Position numbers and translations under genes: made by a program
Assembly (NCBI GenBank): GCA_019055375.1
Contig: JAHQIW010007006.1
Span: 186,001 to 250,000, forward strand
DNA: 64,000 nt
From: Parelaphostrongylus tenuis
Lineage: Eukaryota > Nematoda > Chromadorea > Rhabditida > Metastrongylidae
Direction of reading: 5' to 3'
In this document: piece after piece, positions 24,775 to 38,200 of the stretch
Layout: the number at the start of each line of letters is the position of its first letter
Numbering within the stretch: the stretch's first letter is position 1
Notes under the pieces: generated by a model
What the model was told of the DNA's origin: nothing
What the model saw: only the letters and a program-made list of their open reading frames with translations
The model's database searches: none

Positions 24775-25410
24775 TCTTAGCCCGACTACATTCAGCGCAA
24801 CATGTTGAACGACATAGCTCCAGAGCCTAGCAGGAGGAAACGAGCGATCTGGGGACCGTGTAAGAACATCGAAGATGTATTGAAGCAGACAAAGAACATC
24901 CGACTCCGTGCCCCACGTTTTCGACTCGACGATTATCCTTGAACTGACGTACGCAGCAGAAACCTGGTCGCTACTAAGCAGGATGAAAGATCACTTGGCG
25001 TTATCGAACGCGCAGTCGAAAGGTCGATGCTAGGAGTATCACGTACTTGTGAATGAGAGAAAGGATCCGAAATTCCGACCTACGTCAGCGATCGAAAATC
25101 ATAGGCGCCGTTCTACACGCCAGTATATCGAAAATAAGGTGCGCCGGAAACGTGATGCGTTTCAACGACAACCGATGGACGAGAGCCGCTACCGACTGGA
25201 TTCATCGGGACGCCAAGCGCTCTAAAGAAAGACCACCGATCCGTTGATCGCAATTTCTTCACGAAAACGTTAGAAGAAAGATATGATGCTCAGCGAATCC
25301 CTAGAGCGATGAGGACCCACTGTGCGCGATAGGGAAAAACAGAGGTGTTGCTGGTGCCCCCTCGAGTTACTCAAAACGTCAACGGGACGTCAGGTATTAC
25401 AGGTGATTTT
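24775..25410 (+). pseudogene. RTE retrotransposon 3' relic (copy 3)
   Basis: C-terminal RTE signatures are readable across frames: [53 protein letters not shown]. The reverse-transcriptase domain is absent, so this is a 5'-truncated insertion with stops and frameshifts. Confidence 0.8.
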
Positions 25411-25806
25411 TACGTCATAACGAAAAATGCTGATATCGTGTCATCTTTATCGTACATGGTAAAATATTTAGAGTGTGTGCACCCTGGTTGCTAAATGAAA
25501 GGCACGAGCCTTTGTGTTGCGCGGAAACTCGGCCGGCTAGTGTGCGAAAAACGAACTGGCTGGTGTGACTCACTTCACAACGATTAATCGTAATGAATAT
25601 CTTCAAATAGATATATTAATAGTCAACGGCATGATAGATAAGAAAATAGCAGTTATTCGGTTGAAAAACTGCTAAAATTGGAACGTATTCATAAATAAAT
25701 GTGCTTATGTTCAACATCATTAAAAGCGCATTTCTCGCTCTTCGGTTAGTTGGTGGTGGCGTTTTTATTGTGTTATTTTATATTTAATTTGGACCATGGA
25801 AAGGAT

Positions 25807-25836
25807 GTTGGTTGGTGCAAAAGTAATCTCGCTTCC
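25807..25836 (+). mobile_element. mariner-like terminal repeat remnant
   Basis: The stretch contains ggttggtgcaaaagtaatct, which closely resembles the known inverted repeats of Hsmar/irritans-type mariners. No matching opposite end or clear transposase was found nearby, so only a solo end is supported. Confidence 0.5.
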
Positions 25837-25839
25837 AGA

Positions 25840-27120
25840 CCGTGAACAAGATAGGTCAAAAAGGCTCAAACAACTCGCAACATCTAGCAACACCTTTAGC
25901 GCGGAACTGCTGGAACTAAGCACACCTTTTAGAGCTCACATAGTTTTATATTGTTTTTAATGCCTACCCTCGTGCTTCTTGCTTCGTCCTCCTCCTCCTT
26001 CGTCGAAATATTATGAATCGAAAACGTAGTTTTTTCCGTCCTCATATACTGAGATGAATGCCGTAGAGTGTTAAAATTTCCTCTGTTCATGCCCCAATTT
26101 TCCATAAAACATGCACCAAAATTTGAATGTTGCAATAGTCCTTCTGGAGGCTTCGAAACTTTTCTTTGGTTGCGAGTTATTTATATGGAGGCAGCCGATG
26201 CAGAGCATGTTGCTTCGTTTTTTGTGGTGTAGTTTCTTGATAATTCTCTGTTTTGCTTTCATATGAGAGGGAAATTGGAAAAATTTGGTAGCCAGAAGAG
26301 CGAGAGTTTCCGTGATTGAACACAAAGCGAGTTTTTACTTATCAAAGTGACTATCACAGGGACTCTACACGCTTGAACGCCAATCTCACCGTTCCTCTCG
26401 TCACCATCCACCCGCAATGCTGTCTTTCCGGGCACAAACCCGGAAAGATACACCAAAATCGCAGTGAAATGAAATGAATGGCAAGCCTCACTGCATTCTT
26501 GTCACTTAGGCGCGCCCATAGCGTGTCGCGCTATGAGCACCGCACTGCTGTGGGCATCGAGCCTCATGGAGCACAGGAGCTGTGGCGTCGTAGTAACGCG
26601 CGAGTTTGTGCTTCTGTTTCATCACACGTATTACTGCATAGCTCAATACGGACATGCATTGACGTGTATACACATTCACAAATATAATGCATGCGTAATA
26701 TATACCTCCTCTATAAGCATGCATTTATACACTACTCTATAGGTGCCTTACATTTTGATCTGATTTCATTTGGTTGAAAAGAATGTTATGGGGCACTTGT
26801 GAAAAAATGAAAACATGCTTCGAAATAAAACCAGTAATAACTATCCATCGAACTAAAGTTCATCGTTTTCTGCAAATTTCTGCGATAGGTCTATCAAGTT
26901 AAGCTGGTGGACACAGGTTAGCATAGGAGTCATAGAAACATCAAGTTCAGCTGTCAATTTTCGGGCACTTGACGGCGATATATCTTCCAAACAGCAGTCA
27001 AGATTCGTTGTTCAACTTTCTTGAACTTAGTGAGACAGACTTGTCTTCAACTACAAGATCTTAGGCATTAAAGCGTTGAAACCACCGCCCCAGCAGCAGA
27101 TTGGCTTGATGTGCCAACCC
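25840..27120. other. Intergenic, no supported gene
   Basis: Several overlapping open frames (for example minus strand 26071-26325) have no family resemblance. A stretch near 26640-26730 is rich in alternating purine-pyrimidine (acatgc, gtatacac) and is low complexity. Confidence 0.35.
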
Positions 27121-27129
27121 TTCAACATT

Positions 27130-27242
27130 GTTGATTTCCCAATATGTGGAGTACTGTGCAAAAACGTTTACGTCAGCCGATATTCGAACCCAGATCTCAC
27201 TCTTTCCGGGAGCGTATGCTAGCCGTTGCACTACCGACGAAG
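27130..27242 (-). repeat. tRNA-derived SINE, family C
   Basis: On the minus strand a B-box-like 'gggttcgaata' follows an A-box-like 'gtagtgcaacggct' by about 40 bases. A tail similar to those at 44.9 and 54.0 kb ('tttgca..actc.ac') follows. The acceptor stem does not pair, so it is not a functional tRNA. Confidence 0.55.
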
Positions 27243-27704
27243 TATAACATCATACCACTGCAAGTGGCAGTCAAAATAGAAAGAATTTAGATTGTTGATT
27301 TCATCAACTGTATTTCTCTGTGAAAAGCCTATTCTCCAAAACTGACGCGAAAAAACACAAACTTCCATCGAATCGTTGGACACTGCGGGGCTTGGAGCAG
27401 AGTGAAAATAAAGGCGAAATGTATCTATGCTTTCAGTGGGAAAATCCCACATAAGAATGGGTATTGAATGATATCAAGCACGATAAAAAGGATCAAGAGT
27501 TGATCTTTACTGCGGATAAATAAAAATAACAAAAAAGTACGGGTGAGCTTAGTTTTCAGTGTAATACTCTTTACACATAATGAACATTAGTACAGCCTGA
27601 TATAAAACTTACATAGTTCTTGAGATAATCACTTTGCAAATCATTGTCTGCAAGAAAATATAGTATTTAATTTTTACCCGTATTATAGAGTCCCGGGTAG
27701 GGAT

Positions 27705-27985
27705 GAGGGGAGGGCATGGCCGAGAGGTTGTGATGCTCGTAGCAGCGCGTGGGACCAAACTTCACCTCTCAACACTCTCCGACAGTCAGTAACGAACATT
27801 CTGAAGGGGGAGGGGGGGCACAGCCAGGCTATTCTCGAGAGTGCAACGGGACACACTCGACCAGTTTTCTAGGATGTTCAGGAAGGAGAAAAAGGATTGA
27901 ATGCCAATAAGTAGCGGGATCCGCATAATCAAAAAGAAAAACACTGTGAAGACGGATATGAAGTGTCGAAAGTGTGTATGCAATC
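27705..27985 (+). repeat. tRNA-derived SINE, family B
   Basis: It starts with an A-box-like 'ggcatggccgagaggttgtg'. The body ('caacactctccga', then an AT-rich tail with 'gaagac') is shared with copies near 47.2 and 61.3 kb. The B box is decayed. Confidence 0.5.
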
Positions 27986-27999
27986 TCTAGGTCCAAAAT

Positions 28000-29525
28000 C
28001 TCAATTGTTTAGCGATCATTCTGATAAGCAGAGCTGAAACATCCCAAAAAGACCGTTTCATATATTGGCCGCACCCCGAGCACACTTATTTAGCTTCGTT
28101 TCGAATATGTGCAGAAATTTCATCCTCTGCAAACGTTTTATAAAATTCAACATAACGTCTATAAATAGTTGGATTGGAAGTGATCCTTCGTGAGCGCGCA
28201 TAGTTGCCCAACTATGTTGGTGCATTCGCTACCAATACTCTACAGATGAGACAAACATTTTCTTAAACAAGGTAAACCTCATCTTTAGCAGGCAGTCTCC
28301 ATAGATTCTCCAAGTGCTCAGCAAACATGTGTATGCCCATTTGAGTCCATTTCACTACTCTTATAATGCACACATATCAACTCTCACATGTCCACTTTCT
28401 CTTGAATGAGTATCGTTTGGTAATCTGATGTTGTTCTTTGTGCGCGTCTCTTTTGAGGACGTCTATCTCCGTAGTATACTTATGGCTAGAAAAAGTTCGC
28501 CAGTTTTGATCGTGGAGGTGAGCTCCATTATCGAGTATGCCGTCCATTAGGTCACCCACAACACTGTCTGCGGGTCGTTAAATCAGTTTATGAGTTGCAT
28601 CTGCGTTTTGCCATTGACTCGTCCATGCATGCCTACCTCATAGGTCTGTAAATATTGGATGACTGTTCCAGTAATGTTTCAGACGTGATGGCTTTACAAC
28701 ACTCATTTTGAGGTGCAAGGCGGCGAATTTTTCATCTTCGACTGCAGTCATTCTTCAACCATCGTTGCTCTGCTCGTTATACATACTTATCTGTTATACT
28801 ATCAGCTCCCTAAGATCAATCATGAATCGTTCATCGAAGCTGACAAGCTCTTTGCATGTGAGCATTACATCATTTGGAACATCTGCTCGTCGATCGTCAG
28901 AGAGAAGGATTCTGAGCGACTTGCATTGAGTAATTATCTTCATATTTCCAATTATGTTGTTCTTCATCGTCTGAGTCCATACCCCCAGATCCATCATATG
29001 TCACGAGTGCATTGTTTTCCGAGGTTTATTGCCTTCGCGACCAACACCCTCATCGCCTTTGTTTGACAACCAGTGATCGAGCAGAATTTCGCAGTTTTTA
29101 TCTGCAGAGACGACAAAACCTTCTACTTCAAAACTTATTTTGGGCATATATATCCCCAGATTTTTCACGATTATCACCTTTATAGTAGTCTGTAAAAATT
29201 TGACTGTTTTTGAATAGATCTTGGTATGAGCGGAGGAGGATTTTCATCATATGTGAACGTCGGACCAGGAGGTCTCTCATGTGCTAATGCATCTCCACAA
29301 CCTCTTTCTATGTTCTGACATTGCGATCACTTGGAGAGGTGAGAAACAGACAAAATGCAGTTAATTGCCCTGAGGATATCTGACTAGAAATTCGCGGAGC
29401 ACTTAAAATTAGTGTGCATGTCCAGCGACAGAAGTAGTCACCACAAATTATGACCATTATGTAGAATATGTAGATATACAGAAGTGAGTGCTCATGGACG
29501 ATAACACAGAGGCATCTCCATTTTT
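28000..29525. other. Intergenic, unassigned decayed frames
   Basis: The minus strand at 28377-28559 and 28794-28997 and the plus strand at 28713-29066 have moderately long frames with stops between them. They look like relics of a retroelement 5' half, but no domain is clear enough to name. Confidence 0.3.
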
Positions 29526-29529
29526 TCAT

Positions 29530-30010
29530 AGTGGACCTAACTTCTGAGCTACACTAGTAGTCGAGAAATAGTTCAGAATTATCGATGAAGTGATATCGCA
29601 CGCAGTCTGTAGTACCATTTTTGACAAATTCTTTGTTGTTTTCTAATTTTTAATCATTAAGATGAACTTTTCGTATTTTATGGAATGAGAGGATATTAAA
29701 ACAAAAAATTTATGTCGCAGTATCCTTTGTACAACTTATGATATTGATTGAATGCCAAGAGCACTATGACTGCGAAGTTGACGAGCGCTTTTTCTCCACA
29801 CTTAAAAGTTTTATACTATACCAAAACATGAGAGAGTGTGTAGGAAAACGTGGAACATGAAAAGAATAAGGAGAACGTTGAAATCTTTCAAAATGCTAAG
29901 GAAAACATAATTAACTTATTGTAGAGCAGAGTTAACTGGAAAATCGCTAACCGATTTCGAATCACGCCATGAGCAGCAACTTCAACTGCCGCAACACTTT
30001 TTGGCTTTAT
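29530..30010. repeat. Dispersed repeat D, copy 1
   Basis: About 450 bp align by eye with 36110-36560: 'catttttgaca...ttgttttctaattt', 'attgaatgc.aag.gca.tat', 'gcgctttttctccaca' and a 'cgatttcgaatc' edge occur in the same order. The family is unknown to me and has no coding frame. Confidence 0.55.
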
Positions 30011-30409
30011 TTCCCTCTCCTTGCACTTTGTGTTCTTCAAAATTTTTCAGATTTTTGTTTTGCACTACCCCTGATCACATTTCTAGTGTGCGGATCGCAA
30101 AAGTTATAGCATTAGATTCGCTTTCTTTCCCAAAACTTGTGGCCTTCTCTCTCGCAATCATCGCCCCATAGGTCTTCGAACATTTCGCGCATTGTTTTGG
30201 CTACTGCTTGCGGATTAATGAGTAATTATCTTGCAATCTTGAAGACGGCCAGGCTAAATCATTCTTAGGTGAATTGCAAGCGAATGTTGGGCGACTGATT
30301 TGAACCAGCGCCTCGCTTTTTGATAGATTCCAGATAATGTAAATCCCTAAGTACACGGTCACTGCTCCCCGATCCAAAATCAAAAATCTCAACATCACGA
30401 TATAAACTG

Positions 30410-31545
30410 AACGATGTTCATATGGAACTGAATGGTTTTGATGGTTCCATTCATGCTTAATTGGATCAAGGTATCTTGAATGCTCTAGTTAAATCTCTCT
30501 AGGTCGGAAATCATTATGAATGACTTATTTCTAAAGTTTAGCAAGAGAAACAAGTGGCTTGATGAATTCTTCAAGAGCACCGATGTAATCCGGCAAGTCA
30601 GTCAAGTCTGAGTAATACTGTCAGCAGTTAGACCGAGTCTACGACAAGCTTAGGGAGAAGTACCCAGCTTTGGTCAACCGAAACTGCTTGTTTTGACGCA
30701 GCAAAACAATGTCAGACCGCACACTGCTAAAAAGACCAAAGAAAACTTTGATGGATTGGACGGGGTCGAGGTCCCATCCTGCGTACAGTCTACATTGCGC
30801 TCCATCCGAACCTTTTCCGATTAATGCAGCACTTTTCGTAGGGTAGCCAATTTGAATCTTTGGTTGAGGATGAAAAAGCATGTCGAGAATCCTTTGATTT
30901 GAAGCCGAAGTAATGGCACTTCGACCAGATCTGAAACTTGACGGACCGATGGCAGAAAGTCGTAGCACACGATGATCTTTGTATTGAAGAATAGTTATTA
31001 TTGATTATGTTTGGAATTCATGCAAAAATTTCCAGTCTTTACATGATTCGCAGAATTTTTTTTCCAATCTAATAATCGGATCACAGATCCGGGCGTTACA
31101 TTAGATGGTTGGAAGACCACTTGGCATTGTTGAATGAGCAGTTCAAAGCTCGATGCTAGGAGTATCCATCATCTCGCAAATGAGAGAAAGAATCCAAAGT
31201 CCTAACCTGTAACAGCGATTGAAAATCAAAGGCGCCGTTCTAGATGCTATGCTATCGCAGGTCAGGTGGGTTGGGCACGTAATGCGTTTTCATGACAACG
31301 GATAGACGAGAGTCGTTAGAGACTGGTTTCCTTGGGGCGTCAAACACGCAGCAGGAAAACCACCGACTTGGTGGTCGGATTTTTTTACGAAAAGTCCAGA
31401 AGGATGATATGATACTCAACGATTTACTACAGCGAGTAAGACCGACTAGGCTACTTTTGCACGCAATATAGAAAAATGGAAGTTTTCCTGGTGTACGCTC
31501 TAGTCATTCAACAATCAACGGGACGGCAGGATATACATTGTACAA
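30410..31545 (+). pseudogene. RTE relic (copy 4) split by a mariner insertion
   Basis: The left part (30410-30612) resembles the RTE segment that precedes the tail (RNEW..., then GRK...MNDL-like frames). The right part (from about 31090) resumes with SMLGVS-like, MRERIQ-like and HVMRF-like remnants and ends near 31545 at the usual RTE tail. The block between them that other copies carry is replaced by the mariner relic. Confidence 0.7.
30616..31080 (+). pseudogene. mariner transposase 3' relic
   Basis: Frames give VYDKLREKYPALVNR, then NNVRPHTAKKTKENFDGLDG (the conserved DNARPHTA block of mariner transposases with the catalytic Asp replaced by Asn), then HPAYS and a decayed C-terminus. Stops and frameshifts are frequent. 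Only the C-terminal third is present. Confidence 0.8.
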
Positions 31546-31549
31546 ATAT

Positions 31550-32235
31550 CGCTTCAGTAAACTGTCAATCACAAGCCACAGCCAATGGCACCTCTCTTCT
31601 GGATCTCAGATCGGTATTGCTTCAGTGCAAGGAAGTGTACAACCACAATCGATACTTCTTCCTAGCAAAAGCTTACGTTGCTCTGAGACAAGCAATCCTA
31701 TCGATTTTCAAACCTATCAAATGCTGTCCGTGTCATCTAAATTGAGTCCGATTAAATCGGAAGAATCTTATTTTATATTGTCGTCACTCTGCCCATGGAC
31801 ACATCATGGGGGGCCGACCCGTACTTTGTGACCAAACACCCATACGCGCTCTATGTGCATTTCTAGTGCAATGTGAGGCGCAGCAGGCCACCAACGATCG
31901 TTCGTACACTGGTGTTCTCTGACTCACTGTATTCAGATTTCAAAGTAAACAGTCGATATAGATGATTGGAAGTGATTGAAATCTGCTTATGAGATTAGAA
32001 ATCTTCTGAAATTTTTATCACCACTATTTTTTAATTTAGATTTAATACCATTTTCCGAGGATTCTAGTCTTTTCTACTGAAAGACGCTAATGATTCGATG
32101 TATTTATAAGTATATTTTCGCAGTATCTCTCATATATCAGTTCTATACCTATCGGTCATCATTATTTGTTCTTGCTTTCCTTTTTCTATCCTATTGATAT
32201 TGAGCGTTTTAGATGTTTCGTATTATGCGTTACAG
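31550..32235. other. Intergenic upstream of cdk-8
   Basis: No element was recognised. The cdk-8 promoter presumably lies here. A candidate SL acceptor (gcgttacag) ends at 32235, 28 bases before the ATG. Confidence 0.45.
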
Positions 32236-32263
32236 AAAACGATAAGCTACATTACGCCTGGAT

Positions 32264-35200
32264 ATGATCGATTATGCATTTAAGCAAGAACTTGCTAGAA
32301 CACGTGAAAATGTCGACGACTTATTTTACTACGACGGACACAAGGTTTATACGAATCGTTTTGTAGCGAACATTTTTTCCGAAGAATGAACGAAGCTTTT
32401 ACTGACTTGAGAAGTACATAGACTGTTTATCCACCAAGCCCTTTTGCGTAAATTTTGGATTTATCACCATCAGCTCTTCTGGATATCCTTTTGAAACTAG
32501 GAAATTCTATGTATCACATCAATCCTAGCGCGATGACTAATTTTTTACTACACTAAACTATTGTACACCTTAGGGACTGACCTCGGCGTCAATGATTCAC
32601 ATTCGAATCTTCTGAAAAGTCATAACGATTGAAAAGTATTCTTGAAATAATCTACGAGTATTTAGGTAGGTCGTGGGACTTATGGGCATGTGTTCAAAGC
32701 ACAACCAAAGGTGCCATCGGCCAAATATCCAGCTAAGGAATACGCGTTAAAACTAATCGAAGGTCAAGGATTTTCAATGTCGGCCTGCAGAGAGATCGCC
32801 CTGTTGAGAGAGTTGAAGTGAGCGAGTTGTATCTTTTAAATTATCTCAGTATTTACTTTGGTGTGTTATTATCGATATCCAGTTTATTCTAGCACGATAT
32901 TGACCGACAAGATCAGTCGATTCCCACGAACTGTTATTATGTTCGCCTATATCGGTATAATGTTGATCAGCCCCATATAGATCTTTTCTGTAAAGGACAT
33001 AGATATCCTAACGATTGACAGTTAACCCTTTGGGGACTGGTGCGTTGATCTCAATGCACTCGTGTTTGCTTGGCTTTTCGCCCCAAACACTTTCTCGCGA
33101 AAATTTTCTGGAGTCATTCGATAGGTTAAAGAACGCAGATTTTAATACTGAGTTCGTTCTATGAAAAGCCTTCAATAATACGCTGTAGCAACTAACAATA
33201 TGACACCTAGTTTTTTTAGAATACTTGTCCTTTGCTTGAACTTTACAATGATCTTGTTCATACTTAGGTTGTGAAGTTTAGAGGTCAGGAGCACTCAATC
33301 GTTACGAATAGAAGATATTATATCGAGGAAACTTCTATAATAGTATTTATAGCACAAAGTACATCCATGTGTCCTAGAATTCCCCATTTTTTCAAACTGC
33401 GAACTATATCTTTGGAACGAGTGGTTACTTACATTTTTTTACGCAGTTTTGCTTATTTCGAAGTATTCTTAGTATGCAACTGGAGTAAGCCCCATAAGGG
33501 GCACGCTCTTATTATCCCATAGAGAACCTCGTTGGGGGAAATCCATTTTTGAGATCCGTATCTCTGTGACGGTTTACAGATGATGTAAATCTTCGAACCC
33601 AAAATATGTACTTAATGGTGAACAACGTATGAAATTAGCATTGTTCAACGATTAACATTGTTAAGTCAGTGACCATTGCTGTCGTCTCGTTTTTCGACTT
33701 CCATTTTTCTCTAATGCGTGCAAGAGTAGCCCAGTGGGTCCTCCTCGCTCTAGAGATTCACTGAGCATCATATTTATAGCTTTAATGAAGAAATCGGACC
33801 AACGGGTCAGTGGTCTTCCTGTAAAGCGCTTCATGTCCCGAGCAATCCAGCCGGTAACGGCTCTGGTCCATCGGTTGTCGTTGAAGCGCATCACGTGTCC
33901 GTCCCACCTTATCTCCGATATCCTGGCGTGTAGAAGGGCGTCTTTGACTTTCGATCGCTGACGTAGGTCGGAATTTCGGATCCTTTCTCTCATACACAAG
34001 TTACGGGATACTCCTAGCATCGACCTTTCGACTGCGCGTTCGATAACGCCAAGTGATCTTTCATCCTGCTTAGTAGCGACCAGGTTTCTGCTGCATATGT
34101 TAGAACAGGAATAAGTGTCGAGTCGAAAAGGTGGACACGGAGTCAGATGTTCTTTGTTCTCTTCACTACATTTTCGATGCTCTTAAACGTTCCCCAAGCC
34201 GCTCGTTTTTTCTGCTCAACTTTGGAGCTAGGTCAGTTCTTCATGTTGATTTCACGACCTTGATAGACGTAACTGGGGTATTCGGAAATTGTTGTTCCGT
34301 TGAGCGTGAATGGGACATCCGAAATCCATCCGTTCCTCATGAACATTGTCTCCGTTAAATTTAGTTGAAGACCAATCTCTCCACAGGTGTTGTCGAAATC
34401 GGTCAACATTCGTTCCGCTTGGCTGATGTTTAGTGTTATGAGGACGATATCGTCAGCAAAGCGAATTTGATTTGATTATCGACCGTCAATTTTCACTCCC
34501 ATATCGTCCCATTTTAATAGTAGCACGACGTTTTGGAGGGTGGCAGTAAATGGTTTTGGCCAAATTGTATCGCCTTGTCAAACCCCCCTTCTTACGTCAA
34601 TGGTGATATTGTTGTAGAATGGAGATATTTTGGTTGTGAAATCTTTGTAAAGCTCACGAAGGATCATTACGTAGCGAGTAGGGACGTCCTGGTTATCCAG
34701 AGCCTCTATAACTGCTTCTGTTTCCTCTGAATCAAAGGTTTTCTTTAGATCGATGAAAGTCTTGACAGAGTGGTTATTTTTACTCTCGTGGAACTTCAAT
34801 TGGTCCTATAATCGTGTGGAGGTCCTTTTCGGAACCCTACTTGTTCGCATGGCTGTCCTTCGCCCAGTGTTCTGTCAATCCTGTTTAGGATGACTCGAGT
34901 GAAGAGTTTATAGACAACGGACAACAAGCAGATTGAGCGATATTCGCCTATGTCGTGAAGGTCTCCCTTTTTGAACAACAATACGGTCTTGCTGGTTTTC
35001 CATTAAATGGGGCCTCGCATTCTGATAGGTAGCGAGTGAAGAGCCGAGCCAGGTTGTTGATGAGAACTGGCGGCAGGTTGTTCAGGTATTCTGGTCTAAT
35101 TCTGGGTGCGGGTGTTGTTCTGCTTCCGACCGACGAAATAGCATGTCGGATTTCGGAAGGGTGGACTGGTGGAACGACATATTCATCCTCTTTCATTTTA

Positions 35201-38200
35201 TATGATGTTAAGATGACATGTCTGGCGCAGAGATCCGAGTAGTATGGGGGAATATTTTCTCCAGTTCTCTTCTGGAAGCTGTAAGTGTTTCGTCAGGGCA
35301 TCGGAGTGCAGTCATCTTGGTCTTATAATTGAAAATTCCTCGCTGGGCTTTGCGAATGCTCTTCCCACCTTCTGCAGCTTCTGCCATAACTGTTGCTCGT
35401 CTCTCTTTGAGATCTTCTTTTATCGCTTCTCTGCAGCGTTTCGCAAGTTCGGACGTAAGGTTTCAGTTGCCTGTAGCTCGTGCGATTCCATGTTGACATA
35501 CTAGCTTGAGCGTCTGCTGAGATAAGCGTCTCTTCGTAACCTTAGGACTCTCAGCTTTCAAGCGCAAACGTGAAGATATTCAACGAGCCTATCGAATTCT
35601 TCGTTGATGTTGTCGACAGCGGTATCTTCCCAAGAGCCGACTAATGATTTGAGTATATCCCAGTTCATGATAGTTCTGGGATTTCGTTGTTTGAATTTAG
35701 CGGCTTTCTCTCCATTCCCCGAAAAACGGAACGATGCGCGAAGGAGGCGATGATCTGATCCCGTGTAGAACTTAGTAACAACAGCGACATCGGTCAGGCA
35801 AAACCTTCCATTTACTAAGATGTGGTTTATTTCGTTATAGTACTCTCCACTGGGAGACTCCCACGTCATTACCGGCTAGCAGTTCATCTTTTCTGCATAG
35901 AATTTGTACCGTTTTAGGTTTCATTTTGTCTTATCTATTATTGAGGGATCATTGTTAGATGATTCTCTTGTTAAGAAGGAGGCTAAGGGTTACATGAGCA
36001 CGTCACAGTTTGCTGAGAGATAAAAATTGTTTCAGCACTATAGTTCTGACTTGTTTATCATAGCAGAAGAACACAGATCAAAGAGCATTTTATCAATGAA
36101 TAAAGTCTCTTATATAAATTTATAAAGGCTCCAACTCCTGGACTACACTGAAAATTGAAAATTTATTGAGAGTAGTCGTTAAAGTGGCATCTCATTCATG
36201 TGCACTATCATTTTTGACAGCCAGTTCATTGTTTTCTAATTTTCATAGCTACAACGACTTTCGGGTTTTTGCATTCAGTGAAGAACTTCGAAACTAAAAG
36301 ATTGATTTAACAGCATTCTTGACATAACCTATAGCAATCCATTGAATGCTAAGCGCAGTATAGTCATATGGTCGTGGACGGGTGCTTTTTCTTCACAAAG
36401 AGAATTGACTATGCACCAAAAAACGAGGATCCTCATGAAAGAAGAAGGGGTATATTTAAAATGAAGAGAACGCAGACTTTTAAAAAGGCTAAGAAAAGCC
36501 TAAATAAATAGCGAAAATTATTGTGGCGCCGCTTTCGAATCGCTGTGCAGCCTTTGGCTCAAGACCGTCCACGAAGAGATAGGCATTTGAAATCTCACGT
36601 AAAATAACCTCCGATTCGAACAGAAGTGGACGAGTTTACTGTACGAAAGCTTTGCTAAGGCGTGATGGTTAGCGCTCGAAGATGCGTTAGGATATAAAGG
36701 ATATGTGGATTGTTCATGACTTGATCCTCAACCATTGGTTAGCTTTTAGCTGTGGTCAATTATTTGTATTGTCGGAGTCATGGAGTGAGCTCCTGTGGAA
36801 TGTTTGTTTCTCGTTTTTTTTTCTTATGCTGTGACTAAGCTGTGAGCTTTGATAGCAAGCATCAAGTGTGTACAGGCATATATCACTTGTTTTAATCTAT
36901 TCGCCGTTCCTTGACCCTTCCGGACTCTTAGAGGACCCAAGTTCTGATGTAAATAACTGTCTCAAAAACTTTTGAGAGTTATCAATGAACTCACATCACA
37001 TGTAATGCGCAGTATCACTATTCAGCAATCATTTCGTTCTAATCTGATCTTGAAACACTTTAATGACTTTTGAGTACTAAATGGGACGTGTTATCATTGA
37101 ATCAAAAGACATATGTAACAATACCTGATTTCGGAAGTAGAACTGATCATATAATTTATTATTATCTATTGTTCTATTTCTTGAAAGTGAATCATTGTTG
37201 ACATAAAAAGTGAAGATAAACATCTTATGCATATAATTAGACATTACTGAAGGAAGCTGAGAATTTTCAACAACAATTGAAAATATGTGCGCTAGTCGGC
37301 AGCTAATCGTACTGTCTATTCAACCGCCAAGCAGCAACTGCCGGCCACAATCTTGAAAGATCAAACTGGTTACACAGTACTAAGCATGTTGCAACTTGCT
37401 AAAATCTTTAAAAAGGGATGTAGATTTAATTTCTGGGCATATAGAAATACCCTCATTTCTCATATCTTACCTTCTTCTTTGGAATTTGAAAAAGTAGGCC
37501 TGTCAAATGTTTTTATATGAAGGACAAGTGAGATGCGTTTGTGAAATTCCATTGTGAATACGATAGTGATAGAAAAAACTTTATGATTATTTTTCAATAA
37601 ACGATGAAAACTGGCAGATGTTGAAGAGCTTCTCTCTTTCTCTTTGGGAGCTATCTATCTTTTTCAGGAACAGCAACTCTTTAGTAGTTGTTTTTGGATT
37701 TTATATTTGAGGCTGACATCTCTCCACTTACATCGACTCCTTACTATCCTGTCTGAACTTCTATGAATTTTCAGACATCCGAATCTCATCTGTTTACAAC
37801 GTGTGTTTTTAACCAATGAGAAGAAGGTGCGTGAGAGATAAGTTTGGCTTATTATCCAATCAGTCAGCCAAGGTACTTGTTGTCAGTCTATTAATATAGG
37901 TATGGCTTCTTCTCGATTATGCTGAACACGATCTATGGCATATTATCAAGTATCATCGTGGTGCCAAAGCGAAAAAGATGCCGGTCATGGTTCCGAAAGG
38001 CATGGTGAAAAGTATTCTGTACCAAATTCTAGATGGTAAGCACAATTCGGAGGTTTTCGCGTTCAACCAGCTATGAAGAGAGCCTATTTCCTCGACGGTT
38101 TTGTGTTGTGTGAAAATCATGTGAGGTCATTGAGATGGGCTTGTAAATCTTTTTGCCATGGCTAGCAAACTCCGACTTTTCTTTTGTTTTGCCTCTTTCA

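Noticed and set aside
25929..26325. Overlapping minus-strand frames next to the mariner-like end
   Set aside because: No mariner transposase motif, no splice context, and the frames overlap each other without a clear product.
28713..29066. 117-codon plus-strand frame as a membrane protein gene
   Set aside because: No acceptable splice context or family resemblance; the opposite strand is equally open, suggesting a decayed retroelement.
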